Positions 35,447-49,092 of a stretch of 64,000 nt of DNA are shown piece by piece. Source of the stretch: Arbacia lixula (taxonomy: Eukaryota; Echinodermata; Echinoidea; Arbacioida; Arbaciidae); contig OZ022577.1 in the NCBI GenBank assembly GCA_963669155.1, positions 29,079,237 to 29,143,236 on the forward strand. The letters are read 5' to 3'. Position 1 is the first letter of the stretch. The number at the start of each line of letters is the position of its first letter. The notes under the pieces are model-generated. The model had not been told where the DNA came from. It worked only from the letters and a program-made list of their open reading frames with translations, and ran no database searches. The position numbers were made by a program, and so were the translations under genes.

Positions 35447-35582
35447 GACCCGTCTCATAAACTTTTGCGACTGATCACAACTTGACTTGTGATTGATATC
35501 AATCGTAAGTCTGTACATTAGAGATAAGGGATTGGACGTACAATAGACTCAGATCAATCGCAACTCTTTATAAGGCGGGCCC
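35447..35582. mobile_element. Hairpin MITE family D
   Basis: Left end GACCCGTCTCATAAACTTTT, right end CAACTCTTTATAAGGCGGGC, with internal GATTGATATCAATCG palindrome-like blocks. Copies are at 40481, 53294 and 63488. Confidence 0.65.
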
Positions 35583-35699
35583 AGGTGGAGATTTAGAGGA
35601 GATTGGAGCTTAATGAGAGTAAGCCGTGGATGAATGAGGCCTGACTGACAGTGACAGAGGCAGTACCTTGAAGACAGGCAGCTGCGTGAGCCCAAGAGC

Positions 35700-36245
35700 G
35701 CTCATTAACTGCATAAAATGATGGGTAACTCTACTGGCTCCGGTCACTCCCTCCCCCCCCCCCCCTCCCTTCACGCCAAAGCTCGTCTCAGCGACATACA
35801 TTGGATATATCCTTGCCTTAAAGGGAAATTATACCCTCAGAGAAATTCTAAAACATAAAAAGCAGAGAAGATCATAACATAACGAATAACTCTACTAGCT
35901 CCAATAACCCCCTCCATTCCTGCCAAGCCTTGTCTCAGCAACATATATTGGATAGCCTTAAAGGGAAAGAATATCTGCATATAAGTTCTATCAAAATCAC
36001 TGAAGATCATAAAATAATGGAGAACTTTAACAGCTCCAATCACCCCACCCCAACCCCAATTCTCGTCTCATCTGCACATATTGGAATCCTTGAAAGGATT
36101 CCCTTGTGGAAGTTTAAAAACATAAAACTCACAGACGATCATAAACTAATGGGCAACGTTATTGGCTCCAGTCACCCCGCCCCTACCCCCATTCTTGTCT
36201 CATCTTCACATATTGGTTATATCTGTGTCTAAAAGGAAAAGAATA
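35700..36245. repeat. Diverged tandem array, about 130-165 bp period, four copies
   Basis: The order aact(c/t)tactggctccagtca, ccccnccccnaccccc, attcttgtctcatcttcaca, tattgga, ccttaaagggaaa, and aacataaaa…agatcataa recurs near 35728, 35885, 36018 and 36150. The C-rich segment varies most between copies. Confidence 0.8.
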
Positions 36246-36552
36246 CCCTGGCTTGGTAAAGTTTAAAATCCTAACACTCAGCAAAGGAAATCAAACAAAT
36301 ATTATGTAATGAGAAAGTTAAAACACCTAGCAAGGTAACTCCCATTATGAGCTTTACCCCTCTTAATTTTTGCCTGAATCATTTTCAAAAAGCCCTGTGG
36401 AAATTGTATACACAGATTTAACAATTTTGAAATGTGGTGTTCTGATGTATCATGTAAGAACTATCCAGTATCCAGTAATCCAGATGGCATTGGGTGTGTG
36501 CCAAAATGAAGCAAAGTAGTTCTTGGTGTAACGCGAAACTACTCATACACTA

Positions 36553-37142
36553 GGGGTGGTTTTCCAGAAGTTATCCTAAGTTTTCTCCTAAGTTTTCTCC
36601 TTAGTCCCCGAGTGAGGAGGTGCCTAAGAAAGCAAGAAATCTGTATTCCAGAACGTCCTATTAGGACTCTCCCAGTGCAAATTAGGGAGGGTTTGACCCC
36701 ACCAAGTGTGCATTTATTAGCCGATGGAGGAAAGTGTTTCATTTATGAACAACCAATCACAATCACAGCATCTCATTGGGCCCTCCCCCTAGGATTCATC
36801 CTAACTTTTGTGGTCGGGCAACTATTGGCGCGCACGTCAATCATATACGCATACTTACGCAAATAAATGCTGCTCTTTTTTATGCATGTGTTATGAATGG
36901 CTAAGACAGGGGGAGGCTCTCTAAGTTTTCTTTTAAGTTTTCTCTTAAATCCTCTCTTATGCGCATTCTGGAAAACCAATCCTCCTAACTTTGCATAGAT
37001 TTCTATAAAGATAGGAGAAAACTTAGGAGAAATCTTACGAGCGGAGTAAGGAGAAAAGTTAAGATCGTTCTGAAATACCATCTTAGACTTAAGATTAGAT
37101 TTATCCTAAGGTAGCATTTAAGACCGTTCTGGAATACCACCC
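36553..37142. mobile_element. TIR element, about 590 bp, non-autonomous
   Basis: Terminal inverted repeats GGGTGGTTTTCCAGAA and TTCTGGAATACCACCC enclose subterminal blocks of tandem CTAAGTTTTCTC (left) and inverted GGAGAAAACTTA (right). The frames reading KRKLKRKLR on the minus strand come from these repeats and are not genes. Transposon class undecided. Confidence 0.75.
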
Positions 37143-37395
37143 AAGTTCTTCTTGCTCATAGCATTTACATTGGGATCTCAACTAAATGACAAAGCATTTA
37201 TAAGGCGACTATTTTCAGTATTAAAACACTTACAGCGTACATAAGAAAATTATTAATTGTGCAGAAATTATCATCGATGCAGATCAGATATAGGAGTAAC
37301 CCTTCATAAAATGTACATGAAGTTAACAAAATTATAGATAAGAGACAAACACATAAGTTACACTCATTTTGACATACATAATGGTGTGTACATAC

Positions 37396-37476
37396 CCTGC
37401 CTTCACTTTTCCAATAGATGAAGAATCCATACTCATCCACCTTGAAGAGGCAACTCTGTTCTACCGACCCAGAGTC
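37396..37476 (-). CDS. PLCB4: PLC-beta4/norpA-like exon 2
   Basis: An 81-nt exon of 27 codons: DSGSVEQSC then LFKVDEYGFFIYWKSEGR. The latter is nearly identical in kind to the PLCB4 (LFKVDEFGFFLTWRSEGK) and NorpA PH-domain strands and is the strongest single evidence for this subclass over PLCB1-3. The acceptor is TTTGCCTTTGCAG and the donor AGG|GTATG. Both ends are phase 0. Confidence 0.96.
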
Positions 37477-38146
37477 CTGCAAAGGCAAACAGAGAGAATA
37501 ATAAATAAACACAGATCTACATTGTTTATGTCATAGGGGCATGTTAATCAACTCTTTTCTGGCCTAAAATCAACATTGTCAAACATGATTCAGGCTAATG
37601 TTTGCAGTTCATAAATGCAATCACATTATATTACGTAATTAGCCTCACCGTTTTGAAATGCATACAAGACAGACTCGTGTATTTTTGAGAGTTGATAAAT
37701 GCGGCCTCACAGAGTCATGTATAGAAATGCCGATTGTAACCATAGAAAGTTGAAAAATGCACACATAATCATACATATACATGTATCTACAATGATTACT
37801 CAATTCATTGCAATTATACACATATCCCCATTATCCAGGTAACAGAATACACTCCATCTACATGTATCATTTATTTTCATGATCTTTATGTACATACTCC
37901 TAAGGGACCTTATTCTTACATACATGGTTTGTGTCTGGAGGCATACACCAGACTGAATGCATGAATGCATGAATTTAACATACGTACAAACCATATTGTG
38001 TCTATTACAATCACATTCCACAAGCTAATTAATTGCATATATAGAACAAAAGTGGTATATTTGTGCAGTACATTGCTCGTGAACATGAATATGAAACATG
38101 AATATTTGATTATAATACAAAAACAGTTCAGTAACGTTTCACAAAT

Positions 38147-38350
38147 AGACCATTTTCTAACTTATTCACAACTTTTCCCTTAACTTTGTAGTAATGCATT
38201 ATTACATTATTCACCTGTATTTTGTGATTCAGTTTCAATTGGTGAAATACACACTTAGTCTCGGAGTTGTCGCTACTTGGGCAAAGTTCAGACCAGCTTT
38301 GGGGTTACCCTTAGTTATTGTATTTTTTGTAAGACGTGCATTTAAATAAA
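38147..38350 (+). mobile_element. Dispersed MITE-like repeat, family E
   Basis: Starts TAGACCATTTTCTAACTTAT, with ttcacctgtattttgtgatt, cagtttcaattgg, gttgtcgctacttgg and agctttggggttac in family order. Confidence 0.75.
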
Positions 38351-40376
38351 TAATAATCATGCTCTATTACACTGAAAGGCTTGAGTTGGCTGCAGTAGCC
38401 TGTCTTCATGTACATGAAAAGTCATTGTCTGAAGGCATTTAGGTTTCTGCTGCTACTAGGTGTTTAAAGAAAATTAAAAAATAAAAAAAAATCAATCAAA
38501 ACTAAAATCAACCTGAAATTAAGTACACCATATGGTCAAAAGATGTCAATTTTTTTGGAAGCAGGTTTTATTGATTAGTATTCTCGTAATAATCCTTAGA
38601 ATATTTAATGATATTTTTACTTTTGGACAAATTTGAACCAAAACATTTGTGTGTATCAGGTAATTAGTTCAGAAGACAGCAATAACCTTTGTCAACCACA
38701 CCTGTGAATCCACTAGCAACTGCCATCGCAGTGTCACTAATAATGCATGGTGCTTCTGGCAGAAAAGGAGATGTGGGTTGACAGCTGGGATGCACAATGG
38801 CCATTGTTTTATTCTGAATTATTAATCTGATACAAACAAATTTTGAGCTCCAAGTTTTTCCATGAGTGAAAATCCCTTTAATATTCACAGGATTGTTCCA
38901 AGAAAAGAAATTAATGAAATGTCACTAAACCTACTTCTAAAAAAAAGTAACATGTCTTTGATTTATGATAGATCAAATTGAGCTTGATTCAAGTTTTTTT
39001 CTTTCTTTTTTAGAGTGTAAAAAGTTTTTTTCAAAAGTATTTTTTTAACACCCAGTAGTATTCAAGTGCCTTCAAAACGTGTGTGTGAACTGCTGGGAGT
39101 GAGAGGAATCAGCATGCACTCCGCAAATGTTTTAACAATAACGGAAAGAAGTCCACTCTGTGTGCAATACCTCCCAGTCATTCTATTGTATCTCTTCTCG
39201 TCATATTTCAAATACCAAATTCCAATTACTGCAGGGTGTAACATATCACCCCTGTTTGTAACTGAAGTGTGCATCTCATTGGCCGGGAGACTAGTTGGCG
39301 ACCTGGTAGAAATCCAGTCTTTGTGGCATCTCTGTGATTCGCGGCAAATTCAAATACGTGTGTTCAAGTTCTGAGTACATGTAGTTGTCAACTTTAAAAC
39401 TGTTACACAGCAATCAAATATCTAACTATTGGTCTAGCTGAGTACTTTGTTTTAAGGATTCATGTACAAAGCCCATACGAGCTATATCTGTTAAATCCAA
39501 CTCAGTTTGATGTGAATCTATGGCCTAAATTCCTAACTTGCGTATTATTGGTCTCCTACAAAAGCTCTTGAACAAAATATATGAATCATAAATGAAGGTG
39601 TACAAATTTGCTCATAGGCATTTCTTAGATAACAGAGTTTGCGTGTGAGTCTGTTTTTGTGTTTGTATGTGTGTATGCTAGTGTGTGCATGTTGGCGTCA
39701 TGGGTATGAGTGCATATATTGTTTTCCATATGAATGTGTATAGTTTGAAGTAGAAACAGATTTTAGTATTGTTCATCATATCAAAGAAAATAATGACTGA
39801 TGGTATCCTGTAAATAACAAAACTAGAAAATAAAAAATAACACATATAAAAGAGATCTAGTTTCATCACAGCATTTCAATCATCACTGTGATCATCACCT
39901 CAAAGTGACGACCGTGTAGGTGACAAATATTATTTTCATGTGACAGCTTGACAAGTTCTTCATTTCATGGCCTCATTAACAAAGGCATGCATGCAGATAG
40001 AACATAATGAAAATTCCAGACATTTTCTAAAGATAATTGTTGTTTAGTACCCATGCTCATGCGTGTATTGTAGTATTTTTTTTATCAAACAAGTTTACAT
40101 TTTCACATTGCAAAGCTGAATGGCATCAACTTCTAGGGCTCACCTTTTCTTCAAATTAACTTTTGAATCTTTTAATTAGATTTTCACTTTTTGACAAATT
40201 AGGACCATGAATCCAGAATGTAACAATAGCCAGCCTACCACCCCAAGGTGACATTTACAGGTAGGCTTGTTTTTCTACTCCTGGCTGGCTACAAAGAAGC
40301 CCTTTAATTCACCCAAATACATCTTCAAAGTCCTTCACACAACCATACCACTTATAAAACATGAATTATGCACCGT

Positions 40377-40477
40377 GGGCCATGAAACCTTTCTAGCCTA
40401 ATAGTTACGAAAAATGCAAGCAGCGGAATGCACTTTATCGACTTACTAGGCTTAGTAGGGTTTCAAGTATATGGCTC
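40377..40477 (+). mobile_element. Hairpin MITE family A
   Basis: Left gggccatgaaacctttctag, right ttactaggcttagtagggtt then tcaagtatatggctcc. It abuts the family D copy that starts at 40481. Confidence 0.65.
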
Positions 40478-40480
40478 CTA

Positions 40481-40618
40481 CGCCCCATCTTATAAAGTGT
40501 TGCGATTGATCTGTATCAATCGCAAGTCCAATCCCAAATCTCCAGTGTACAGAGTTGCGATGGACATCGATTGTAAATCAAATTACGATCAATCTCAATT
40601 CATTATAAAAACATGGCC
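40481..40618. mobile_element. Hairpin MITE family D, good copy
   Basis: Left CGCCCCATCTTATAAAGTGT then TGCGATTGATCTGTATCAAT, right TACGATCAATCTCAATTCAT then TATAAAAACATGGCC. Imperfect inverted arms over about 138 bp. Confidence 0.7.
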
Positions 40619-40944
40619 TTGATAATTCAAAAGAGTTTAAGAGGGGAAGGCAAGATGAGTGTCTCATTAATATTCGTGCTCTGATGATTTGCTTCAGTAA
40701 TCTTATAAAATTACCAGAGTAGTGCAAAGAGTAAACATGTACAAGGTTACCTTTATCTTTTCATGTAAGGAATGTAGATACACAAGGGTATTTCCTGCAT
40801 TGTTTGTGGCCGCAGCCAAAGAGAATAAGTGTTTGTGTCCCATTTTAATATGACATGGGAGTGCTACACCAATATATACATGAAGTAACTTGTAGGAAAT
40901 AACCTCACACTTAATGTCTACATTTTCTTTGACTGTTATTTCAG

Positions 40945-41199
40945 ATGTATGGGATACCAAATAAAACGACAAGAAACATTATTATTGATTCATTGTCATT
41001 GATTTCGTCCTTGGAATCACTATGGTAATTAAGTTTGTCCACAATACGGTCAATAATTAAAATCACCCACTCTTGTGATTTTATAATGAGAATCAATGAT
41101 TCGGTGACAGCATCAGGTGATTATTTCGCACCCCATAAAGTTAGTCTACTGTACGTTTAGTACGCGGTCCGAGTCAAGCCACCATTGTGAATAAAGGCT
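40945..41199 (+). repeat. Dispersed repeat F, copy 2
   Basis: Matches 24645-24812 in ordered blocks (ccaaataaaacgacaagaaa, ttattgattcattgtcattg, aagtttgtccacaatacg, gtacgcggtccgagtcaagc) and is longer, with extra sequence at 41070-41150. Confidence 0.6.
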
Positions 41200-41316
41200 A
41201 TAGTAGATAACATACATTTATTTAGTTCAAAGAATGGGTTGGCTGTACAACACTGAAACATGTTACCAGCATAAAGCATGGCAGATTCATGTAGGCATGC
41301 ATGGCTGCCCTACTGT

Positions 41317-41516
41317 ATAGCCATTTTCGTAATGTATTCACAACTTTCCCTCTAACTGCCTGATGACGCGTTATTTCATTCTAATGTATTTCGAGATTCA
41401 TTTTCAATGGATGGATCGAACGCACTCTGAATCCCATTAACTGTTGCTACTCGAACAAACCTCAGACAAGCATTGAGGTTACCATAAAATTTGCATACAT
41501 AACGAAAATGGTTTAT
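41317..41516 (+). mobile_element. Dispersed MITE-like repeat, family E, good copy
   Basis: Starts TAGCCATTTTCGTAATGTAT and ends TTGCATACATAACGAAAATGG, an imperfect terminal inverted repeat (CCATTTTCGTwAT). It contains ctgttgctactcgaacaaac then ctcagacaagc. Confidence 0.8.
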
Positions 41517-44500
41517 TACAAAACTATTTGTGTCCTTGCAGGCTCTTATAGCATGCACATACTTTCAATATGCATACTAATTAATCAAGTATCAGTGCTA
41601 CAATTTGATTTTACATACTCCCTCATTCAACCATCTGTAGCACCTTAAAGCAGAAACAAACTAATAGCGCCGTCTCGAGTTCTAAAGTACTCATACCTGG
41701 CCAGTTTTCTTACCCATAATGCTAATGTAGTCTAGTAATATAGAGCCGCTTGAATGATAACATGCAAATTAACTACTTAATACATTTATAATTTTATATC
41801 TCAATAATCATGTTACTTAATAGCAAAATAACTACTTTTCCTCTCGAAACATTTTAGTTTTTCTATACAAATACAATTATTATTCAACTCATTCTCTGCA
41901 TTACGAGTATAGTTATCTGAAAATGTATATTTAAAGACTACATATTTATAACACACAGTCAATGAGAGACCACACACCGTTCGCTCCCCCTTTAAAAGTA
42001 CATTTTACTGAAAAGTGTGATATTACATAGTTGACCTCATTTTCACTTTGCATTTGAAAATTAACCATGTCAAACCCGTAACAATTCATCTGCCTGAAGC
42101 ATTATGCATTATTAATGACACTGTGATTGCATTACAGTCATTGCTACAAGTACATAATCACTTTGTAAATTCATGTAGGTGAAATCCCTATTGTATCAAT
42201 GTACATTCTATGACATTGACAACACATACACTTTAAAATTTCATTAAAATACGCTGTATACTGTACTTTGTAATGTTTTATGTCACAATGAAATGTGTAC
42301 AAAATAATTTGTAATCAACTAAAGATCATTCATGAAAGGACTCCATATTAATCTAATTGGGCAGAGTAAATCACACAATGAATGCTTCCATGTGGAAACA
42401 TTAATTTGCCTACTTTAATTCATACAAATTTCTGCTTTGAGAAGCATACGTAATATGCCATTTCCCCAGCTCATTATGTTCACTTTGCTGCCAAAGTGCC
42501 TCGTTCTGGCAGCTCAACTCCTAATAATAGCCAGACCCCATCTGAAGTAGTCTGCAAACAGTCGCAATCAGTGACTGGCTGGGGCACCAATCAAGATCCC
42601 ACACGACTTCTGCCTGCCATGTGTACAGACCATCATAATCTCATATACATGTATCTGTCACATCATGATGGATCTAATACCTATTTGTTCACATGTGCCT
42701 TATCTTCCTGATAGTGGCGTTACACACAGAGGCAGTGATTCTGCTAAACAAGATCTCAAGACAATACAGAGATAAGCAGAGTGCTTGCTTTATTATTGCA
42801 CAGTACTTGTCCGTATAAAGTCAATTTGAACTACCTGATCTCACCAACAGATCTGATAATGTACATGCACATTCTGTTTGCATTATCATCAGTTTTAAGC
42901 ATCAATTTTCAGGCACAGAGTTAATTGCTATGATACTTTAAGACAAAGAGCACAACAGAGTTCTTATGTTTTATGTGGACTTCTAATGCACTAATTTCTT
43001 CTATACCCTCTTATTAACAAAACTTAATATTGAAAGCCTCGAAAGAGAAAAATAGCCTGATACTGATTTTGAGCAAACAGTATGTGCAATGCCAGAATCA
43101 TGCTTCTGCTCACTGCAATTCAGTACGTGAATGCACATTATGGTTGCTGCGTTTCGAACAAAGACAAGGATATTTCCTTACTTTTCCTGAAAATGTTTGT
43201 GAAGCTATGACTATGACATTGCATACATGTGATCAGTAAGGTAAACTGCTGGCAGATTTATACAAAGCTTCATGACACTGTCTTAAAAAAAAAAATCTTT
43301 CATTATAGGTCTTTATATATCAATATCATATCAATATTATATATATCTATTCCCAGTATCTTGGATGACCTTAGGAAGAGGGGTGAGGGGGTACCAAGGG
43401 AATACACCAGCCTGCTTGACTTGCCTAGTCTGGTCGGACCAGGACAAGCTTGAATCTGGAAAAACACATTTTCAGCACATTTTTGCTGCAGAAAATGCCA
43501 ATTACACAACAATCCATGTGATCGCATGGACAGGTGATCACGCGCAATGAGTCCATCATTCATTCTTCATGGATTGTGTCATAACTTATTTGCATCACAG
43601 AATTTCAAATCAATAAGTTCAGCAGAGATCACAACAAGTTGACTAACATAATACACCCCCGTAATCCATCCAAAGTACTGGGCACCTTCTATCCTGATCA
43701 TAGAAAACAAGAAAAGAGTAAGAATGCCCCTGATCCTGCTGATTGTATTGTTGTTGTGTTTGTCATGACAATGACCTTCTCAGGTCAGCCTTGTCATGGA
43801 AAATACCCCCTAAGTTGTCCAGCGCACCAGGGGGGCACAAATCATACATAAATAACTTTTATTCTGATTTGATATGAAAAATGTTCTTCCTCTCCCAGTG
43901 TTTGACACACTGGAGTGAAAGGATGTAGTATAGTATTTACTCAAGTAAAATCCAAAATGGCAGTATAGGGACAGAATGGCTGGAGCTTACAATGAAACAA
44001 TGACACAAAAATACATTTGTATGGAAATATCAGACATCATGATAATATTGTGATAGAAATTTGCTGTTTGTTTCCTAGGACGTTCAAGTTGTTTAAGTTG
44101 TACTTTCACATTACCTACATTTACATGTACATGAATGGTAATCTATGCCTATGCTTCCTCTCAATGGCATGTATTCAATCGTCAAACTTTTACAGAGGAA
44201 ATACACAATCACGCATGGACTGCACTGGCGCATGCTAAAAGAGTTGCTCATGGCAAACATTATCATGCTTGAATTTGCATGTATACACCAGTCCAAAGTG
44301 GTCTAAAGTGTTCAACGGATTGATAGAACTGAGCTGAACTGAAGGTGAACTGATTTAATTTTCTATCTGAGATAAGGAATAATGAATATTGAATGAGAAA
44401 GAGGGAGGGGGAGCTTAGAGAGGGTCCGTCCCTTTTACAAACATCTGTAAATTTCATGAAAGTTTGCACATATTTAGCATGTATCTTTGGGATACCAACT

Positions 44501-46794
44501 GTAGGTCAGAGGTACTATAATTCCTGTAGAATAAATCACAATCCAACTTTTCACTGAGATTTCAATTTGCATACTTAACGAAGATTGTTAATTCTAAGGA
44601 GTAATTCTACATGTATCACTGAGTTTGATTTTTGATGTTTGATTATTAGTATTCAACGGTATTTGGCTGAATTAAAGTCCACAAGATGGATTTCTCTTGA
44701 TTTTCCCTGAGAGTACTTGACTGCATGTACAAGTACTGTAATTATGATGAAAGTGCTTGAATTTCTACACAGGATAGCATCGGCAGAGATGACTGCGGCC
44801 CAAAGCTGATTAACTGTGGAGATCAAATTACACCATCTCCTCATTTTCACTACAACATTTGGAAAGTCACCGACCTACAGTACACGAACCTACACCTACG
44901 TGATTGCAAATAGAAGAAAGACAGCTTTATTTACAAACATATATTTTACCTTCCATTTAGGATCATTTCAACTACTCAGTGTACCAGACTTTACCCCTTG
45001 AAGCATAACCCTACACTGCTATAATTTTCTGAAAACATACTGTGTGAGAAAAATCATATGCAGTACAGACGGTGTCATGAACTCAGATGCCTTTTCCCCT
45101 GGCATGCATAGGTCGATAATCTGGGCGAACTCATACCTGTAATCAAATTTTGAGAGAAAACATGGATGGTTTCGTAATGAACGCCCACTCTGAACAAATC
45201 ACTCCACTGTACGGAGTGTTCCACCATACTAAGTGAGTTTATTTACAGGTATTACACTCTTCTAGAATCAGGATGTAAATTTACTCAAAAGTCTGGTACA
45301 GAGATATTTTTCCTCACACTATCAGATTCGGGGAAGGATGAAAGATTACTCTGTTATTGAAATATAACACACGCTACATGTAGTTTTTTAAATATTGACA
45401 AATTCAAGAGGATAATCATGTAGGTAAACATGGTATCAAATATTTTTAGAAAATCAAACTATTAAATCATAATTGATTAATGAGATCAATATAGTAGTGT
45501 TTACTTAAATTTGTGAATGCCCGCATGCTCTGCTGTTTTCTCATTTAGCACAAGCGATCCACAATCATTACCGTTCGATATAGCTCTGTATTGAAAAAGC
45601 ACACTCTATTTATTCCTGCATCAAGTTTCATTTGCGACCATGACACAAAATCGTACTGGGGCCGAACACTGCAGGGCGTGTCCTCATTGCAGTTACCATG
45701 GACACTAATGTATAGCAGCTTTCAGTGCATAACTGGCTACTTAAAATGAACGGTACCAAAATCTCACTCAAAATCTTTCCAGGCAAGATAGCAGACATGA
45801 GTGCTTGTTACTGCAAGGCTCCTATTTTGTGCTAAAATAAATCATTTTGATTTGAAGATTTGAATGCAAGTCTAATTTGTTGCAATGGAGAATATACTTT
45901 TAAAATTGCTTGTTAAAAGTAACTTATCATAAACACTTATATTCTTGACACTAGGGGCCTACATGTATACATACTAGGTACTATGAAATGAAGCTCTCCT
46001 TCATTTAAAATACCTTGATACATGTCATGGATGGTGGTAAACTGGAGCCTATATCACTAGCCATTTCAATTTACAAGTCTCGTTCCCAGAAGACATAAGT
46101 CAAGCTGCTAAGTATCATTCTGTGAAGATTTCTACTCACACTTTCTGTTTCCCCCCATCCCCACCCACTACCACCATTGTCCCTCTCTCCTCCAGTAGTG
46201 TTTATAGACTCAAGCATTATCAGTAGCAGTACAGGATACTGTATAAGACTATATTTTTGCATACAGATATTTTTGCTAATAAACTGTACTTTCACATATT
46301 ATTACAATGCTCGATTGTGCATAGCATTGGCATGCTAGGCAAGCTAGCAAGCGTGCAACCGCCGTTAGTTTACTGTGCCAGAACCCCATCATGAGATGGA
46401 TAGTACTGGTACTAAGTGCACGCGAAGCAGCGTGTGGTGCATGCCCTTCCCGGTCAAGATTATGTGGCAATATAGTCGCATGATGTTTCATTATGACCCT
46501 ACAGCGATTTGCCAAAATAAACCCTCGCAGAACTTTCTCATAACTGCTTCCAGCTCTACATCTACAACAATTAGAAGAAAACATCACTTGGATGATACAT
46601 CGTCCTCCATAATCATGAGAGGCACAAAGAGAGCATGTACCAATATACAATCACTACAATAGTATTTGTTCTCACCTAGGAAATATAAAAGAAGTACATA
46701 AAGGCTATACCAGTAGTACTATAAATGAAGGCTAAATTGCATGAGAGAGCATACATAGTAGTATGTATACTTAGCATGTGTGTGTCATGCTAAA

Positions 46795-47460
46795 TATGGC
46801 CTTCATTTCAACTAAATGGCCAAAAGAGTACAGGATAGGGGCAACATTACGCACTTTCCCATTTTCACATTTAACATGGCCTTCATCCCAACTGAGCAAC
46901 CTATACAGTGGGACGGGGGAAGGGGAAACATAAGCGCATCATCCTATCTTTACATTTATGTCATACTTAATATGGCCTTCATCTAAAATGCAGAGCCCAT
47001 ACAGAAGAAGAAGGAAGGACAACATTATACACTGCCCCATCTTTACATTTACAATGTAATATGGCTTTCATCTCACCTGGATGGCCCATACAGTAGGAAA
47101 GGAAGAAGGCAACATTTCACACAATCCCATCTTCACATGTACAATACACATTAATATGGCCTTCATCTTAATTGAATGACCCATACAGCAGGACAGGGAG
47201 GGGCATTACACACTACATATCGTCTCCACGTCTAATACAGCCTTCATCTCCACTGAATAGTCTCTCCAAAAGGACAGTACTACACATCATCCCATCTTCC
47301 CAATATATCACGCTAAAAACGGCCATACAATGGGACAGGGAAGGGGCAACATTACCCACCATCCCATCTTCAAGTTCACATTCATATCATGCTAAATACG
47401 TCCATACAATGGGACAGGGAAGGGGCAACACTGTGCACTACACCATGCCATCTTCCCTAT
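46795..47460. repeat. Short tandem array, about 80-95 bp period, eight units
   Basis: The unit atggccttcatctcaactga … cccatacagtgggacaggga … ggggcaacattacacac … atcccatcttcacattta recurs from 46795 (anchors about 46876, 46972, 47061, 47155, 47240, 47322, 47400). The last two units lack the ttcatctcaactgaat part and are more alike, suggesting a later local expansion. Confidence 0.85.
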
Positions 47461-48369
47461 TTCCAGCACGCCTCGACCTCCCCTCCCAGCCTGTATCAAC
47501 ACCCTGTCTCATGTGAATGCTAGCTTATGAGGGCCTAAGACAGTGACCTTTACAAGATGCCTGGAGCATGCATACCACCACTATACAGCCTATGCAGTAC
47601 AATGTACATGTACAATGTAGTATACACAGACAACACGTATGTGTGCTGTAATGTGTACATGTATCGGCTGTGTGCAGCAGTACAGGCTGTTCAATGTACA
47701 TGACTTGCTACAAGTACATAAACGTACTATGCATGATACGTGCATAATGTAATTTAACCAAACACCATTCATGAAACCTCACATCAGGTAAGCCTAGACA
47801 TGCAATTAAGAAACTAACTGTAGAGGCTACTGAAGTGTGCTGAGGTTTCAGGATTAAGGAACCAGAAAAAGAATAACATGAATTCTCAAAATGTTGGATG
47901 TGTATTTTCTCGGTGCCTCCATGTAAATATGTTAAATTTCTACCAAAATGGAAATATATATTATACTGCATCTAATCAAAGAACTGCATTATTTTATTTT
48001 TTCTTTCCTGATATACAAAATATATGAATCAAGAAGACATCTGTTGCTTAATTCATTATGTGTAGATTACAAAGTATACATTGTAATATAATATATGCAT
48101 ATTACACTGTAAATGTATGCCATAATCTACTCATCATGGCGATTACAATAAACAGATCATTTGTCAACATAATGTCTGTTAGCTCATACTTGAGTACACA
48201 TATAGTGCATGTGCATTGATAGTTAGGTTAGGAACAAATTCTAAATACATAAACTGCATAAATCTGGAAGTTTTTTCACATGCAGTGATACATGTCAATA
48301 CATTTCATACAAAAACTAATTGAGCTACAACAATGTGGACTAGAAAGACAAGCACAATATTTCTTTTAA

Positions 48370-48551
48370 TACAGTGAAACCTGTCTATAGTGGCTACCCA
48401 AGGGTAACAAAAATTGTGGCCTTTATGGACAGGTGGCTGCTGTAGACATGCTCTTTAACACACAATCTCTCTTTGGGGGAATTATTTTGATGACCACTAT
48501 AGACAGGTTGGCTGCTATAGACAGGTGGCCACTAAGACAGGTTTGACTGTA
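48370..48551. mobile_element. TA-flanked foldback, mariner-like MITE
   Basis: Ends TACAGTGAAACCTGTCTATA and GACAGGTTTGACTGTA, inverted, with TA at both edges as for Tc1/mariner insertions. The interior repeats tatagacaggtggccact-like words. About 180 bp, no ORF. Confidence 0.75.
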
Positions 48552-48868
48552 ATTCTGATTCAAACGTATCTGAGAGCAGATTTATTTTCTACAATGTATG
48601 TGAATGTGCGTGGTAAAGTGTCTTGTGGTGACTACAAAATCACAACGTCTTGGGTGCAAATGTAATGCATGGTCAAAAGCAGCAGTCTGCAGTCTTTCTG
48701 AATGACGCCAGACATGACATGTATACATTCCTAACTAGGTTTAGTACACCAGTTACTGGGAGGCACTTTTATGAAGACTCAATTATATATCTAAAGAAGA
48801 TATGGACATGTAGATGACATTTGATTCATGATATTGATCAATTCTAACTTGAATATAAAATGTCCTTT

Positions 48869-49092
48869 TTAATCCATTGTCACGCTTCGTGAATTCTGGT
48901 CAAATTAGGTAAAAATTGTCCACAGACCTGCAGTACCAGTAACCAAATGGATATGGCATAACTGCACCCTATACGGAATATAAAGTTTATTCATAGTCTG
49001 TTGGCTATTGTCCATACAGCAGATTATGCAAGAGTCGCGTTGCTCAATATCAGAGTGGAAGAAAGATGTGGGCTCAGCAAAGAACAAATTAA
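48869..49092 (+). mobile_element. Dispersed TTAA-ended MITE, family B
   Basis: Starts TTAATCCATTGTCACGC and ends at a TTAA (49089-49092). The internal ctgcagtaccagtaaccaaa and ataaagtttattcatagtct blocks match family B. Confidence 0.65.

Larger units (their letters stand above)
31204..37395 (-). other. PLCB4: Intron 2 of the PLC-beta4-like gene (6.2 kb)
   Basis: Donor GTATG after exon 2 and acceptor TAG before exon 3. It contains a partial family E copy (32192-32295), a possible LINE relic (33060-33293), a foldback (33367-33578), a family D copy (35447-35582), a four-copy tandem array (35700-36245) and a 590-bp TIR element (36553-37142). The rest (31.2-32.2, 33.6-35.4 kb) is AT-rich with nothing recognised. 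Confidence 0.88.

Noticed and set aside
36539..37081. Minus-strand frames with KRKLKRKLR
   Set aside because: They arise from the subterminal GGAGAAAACTTA repeats of the 590-bp TIR element.
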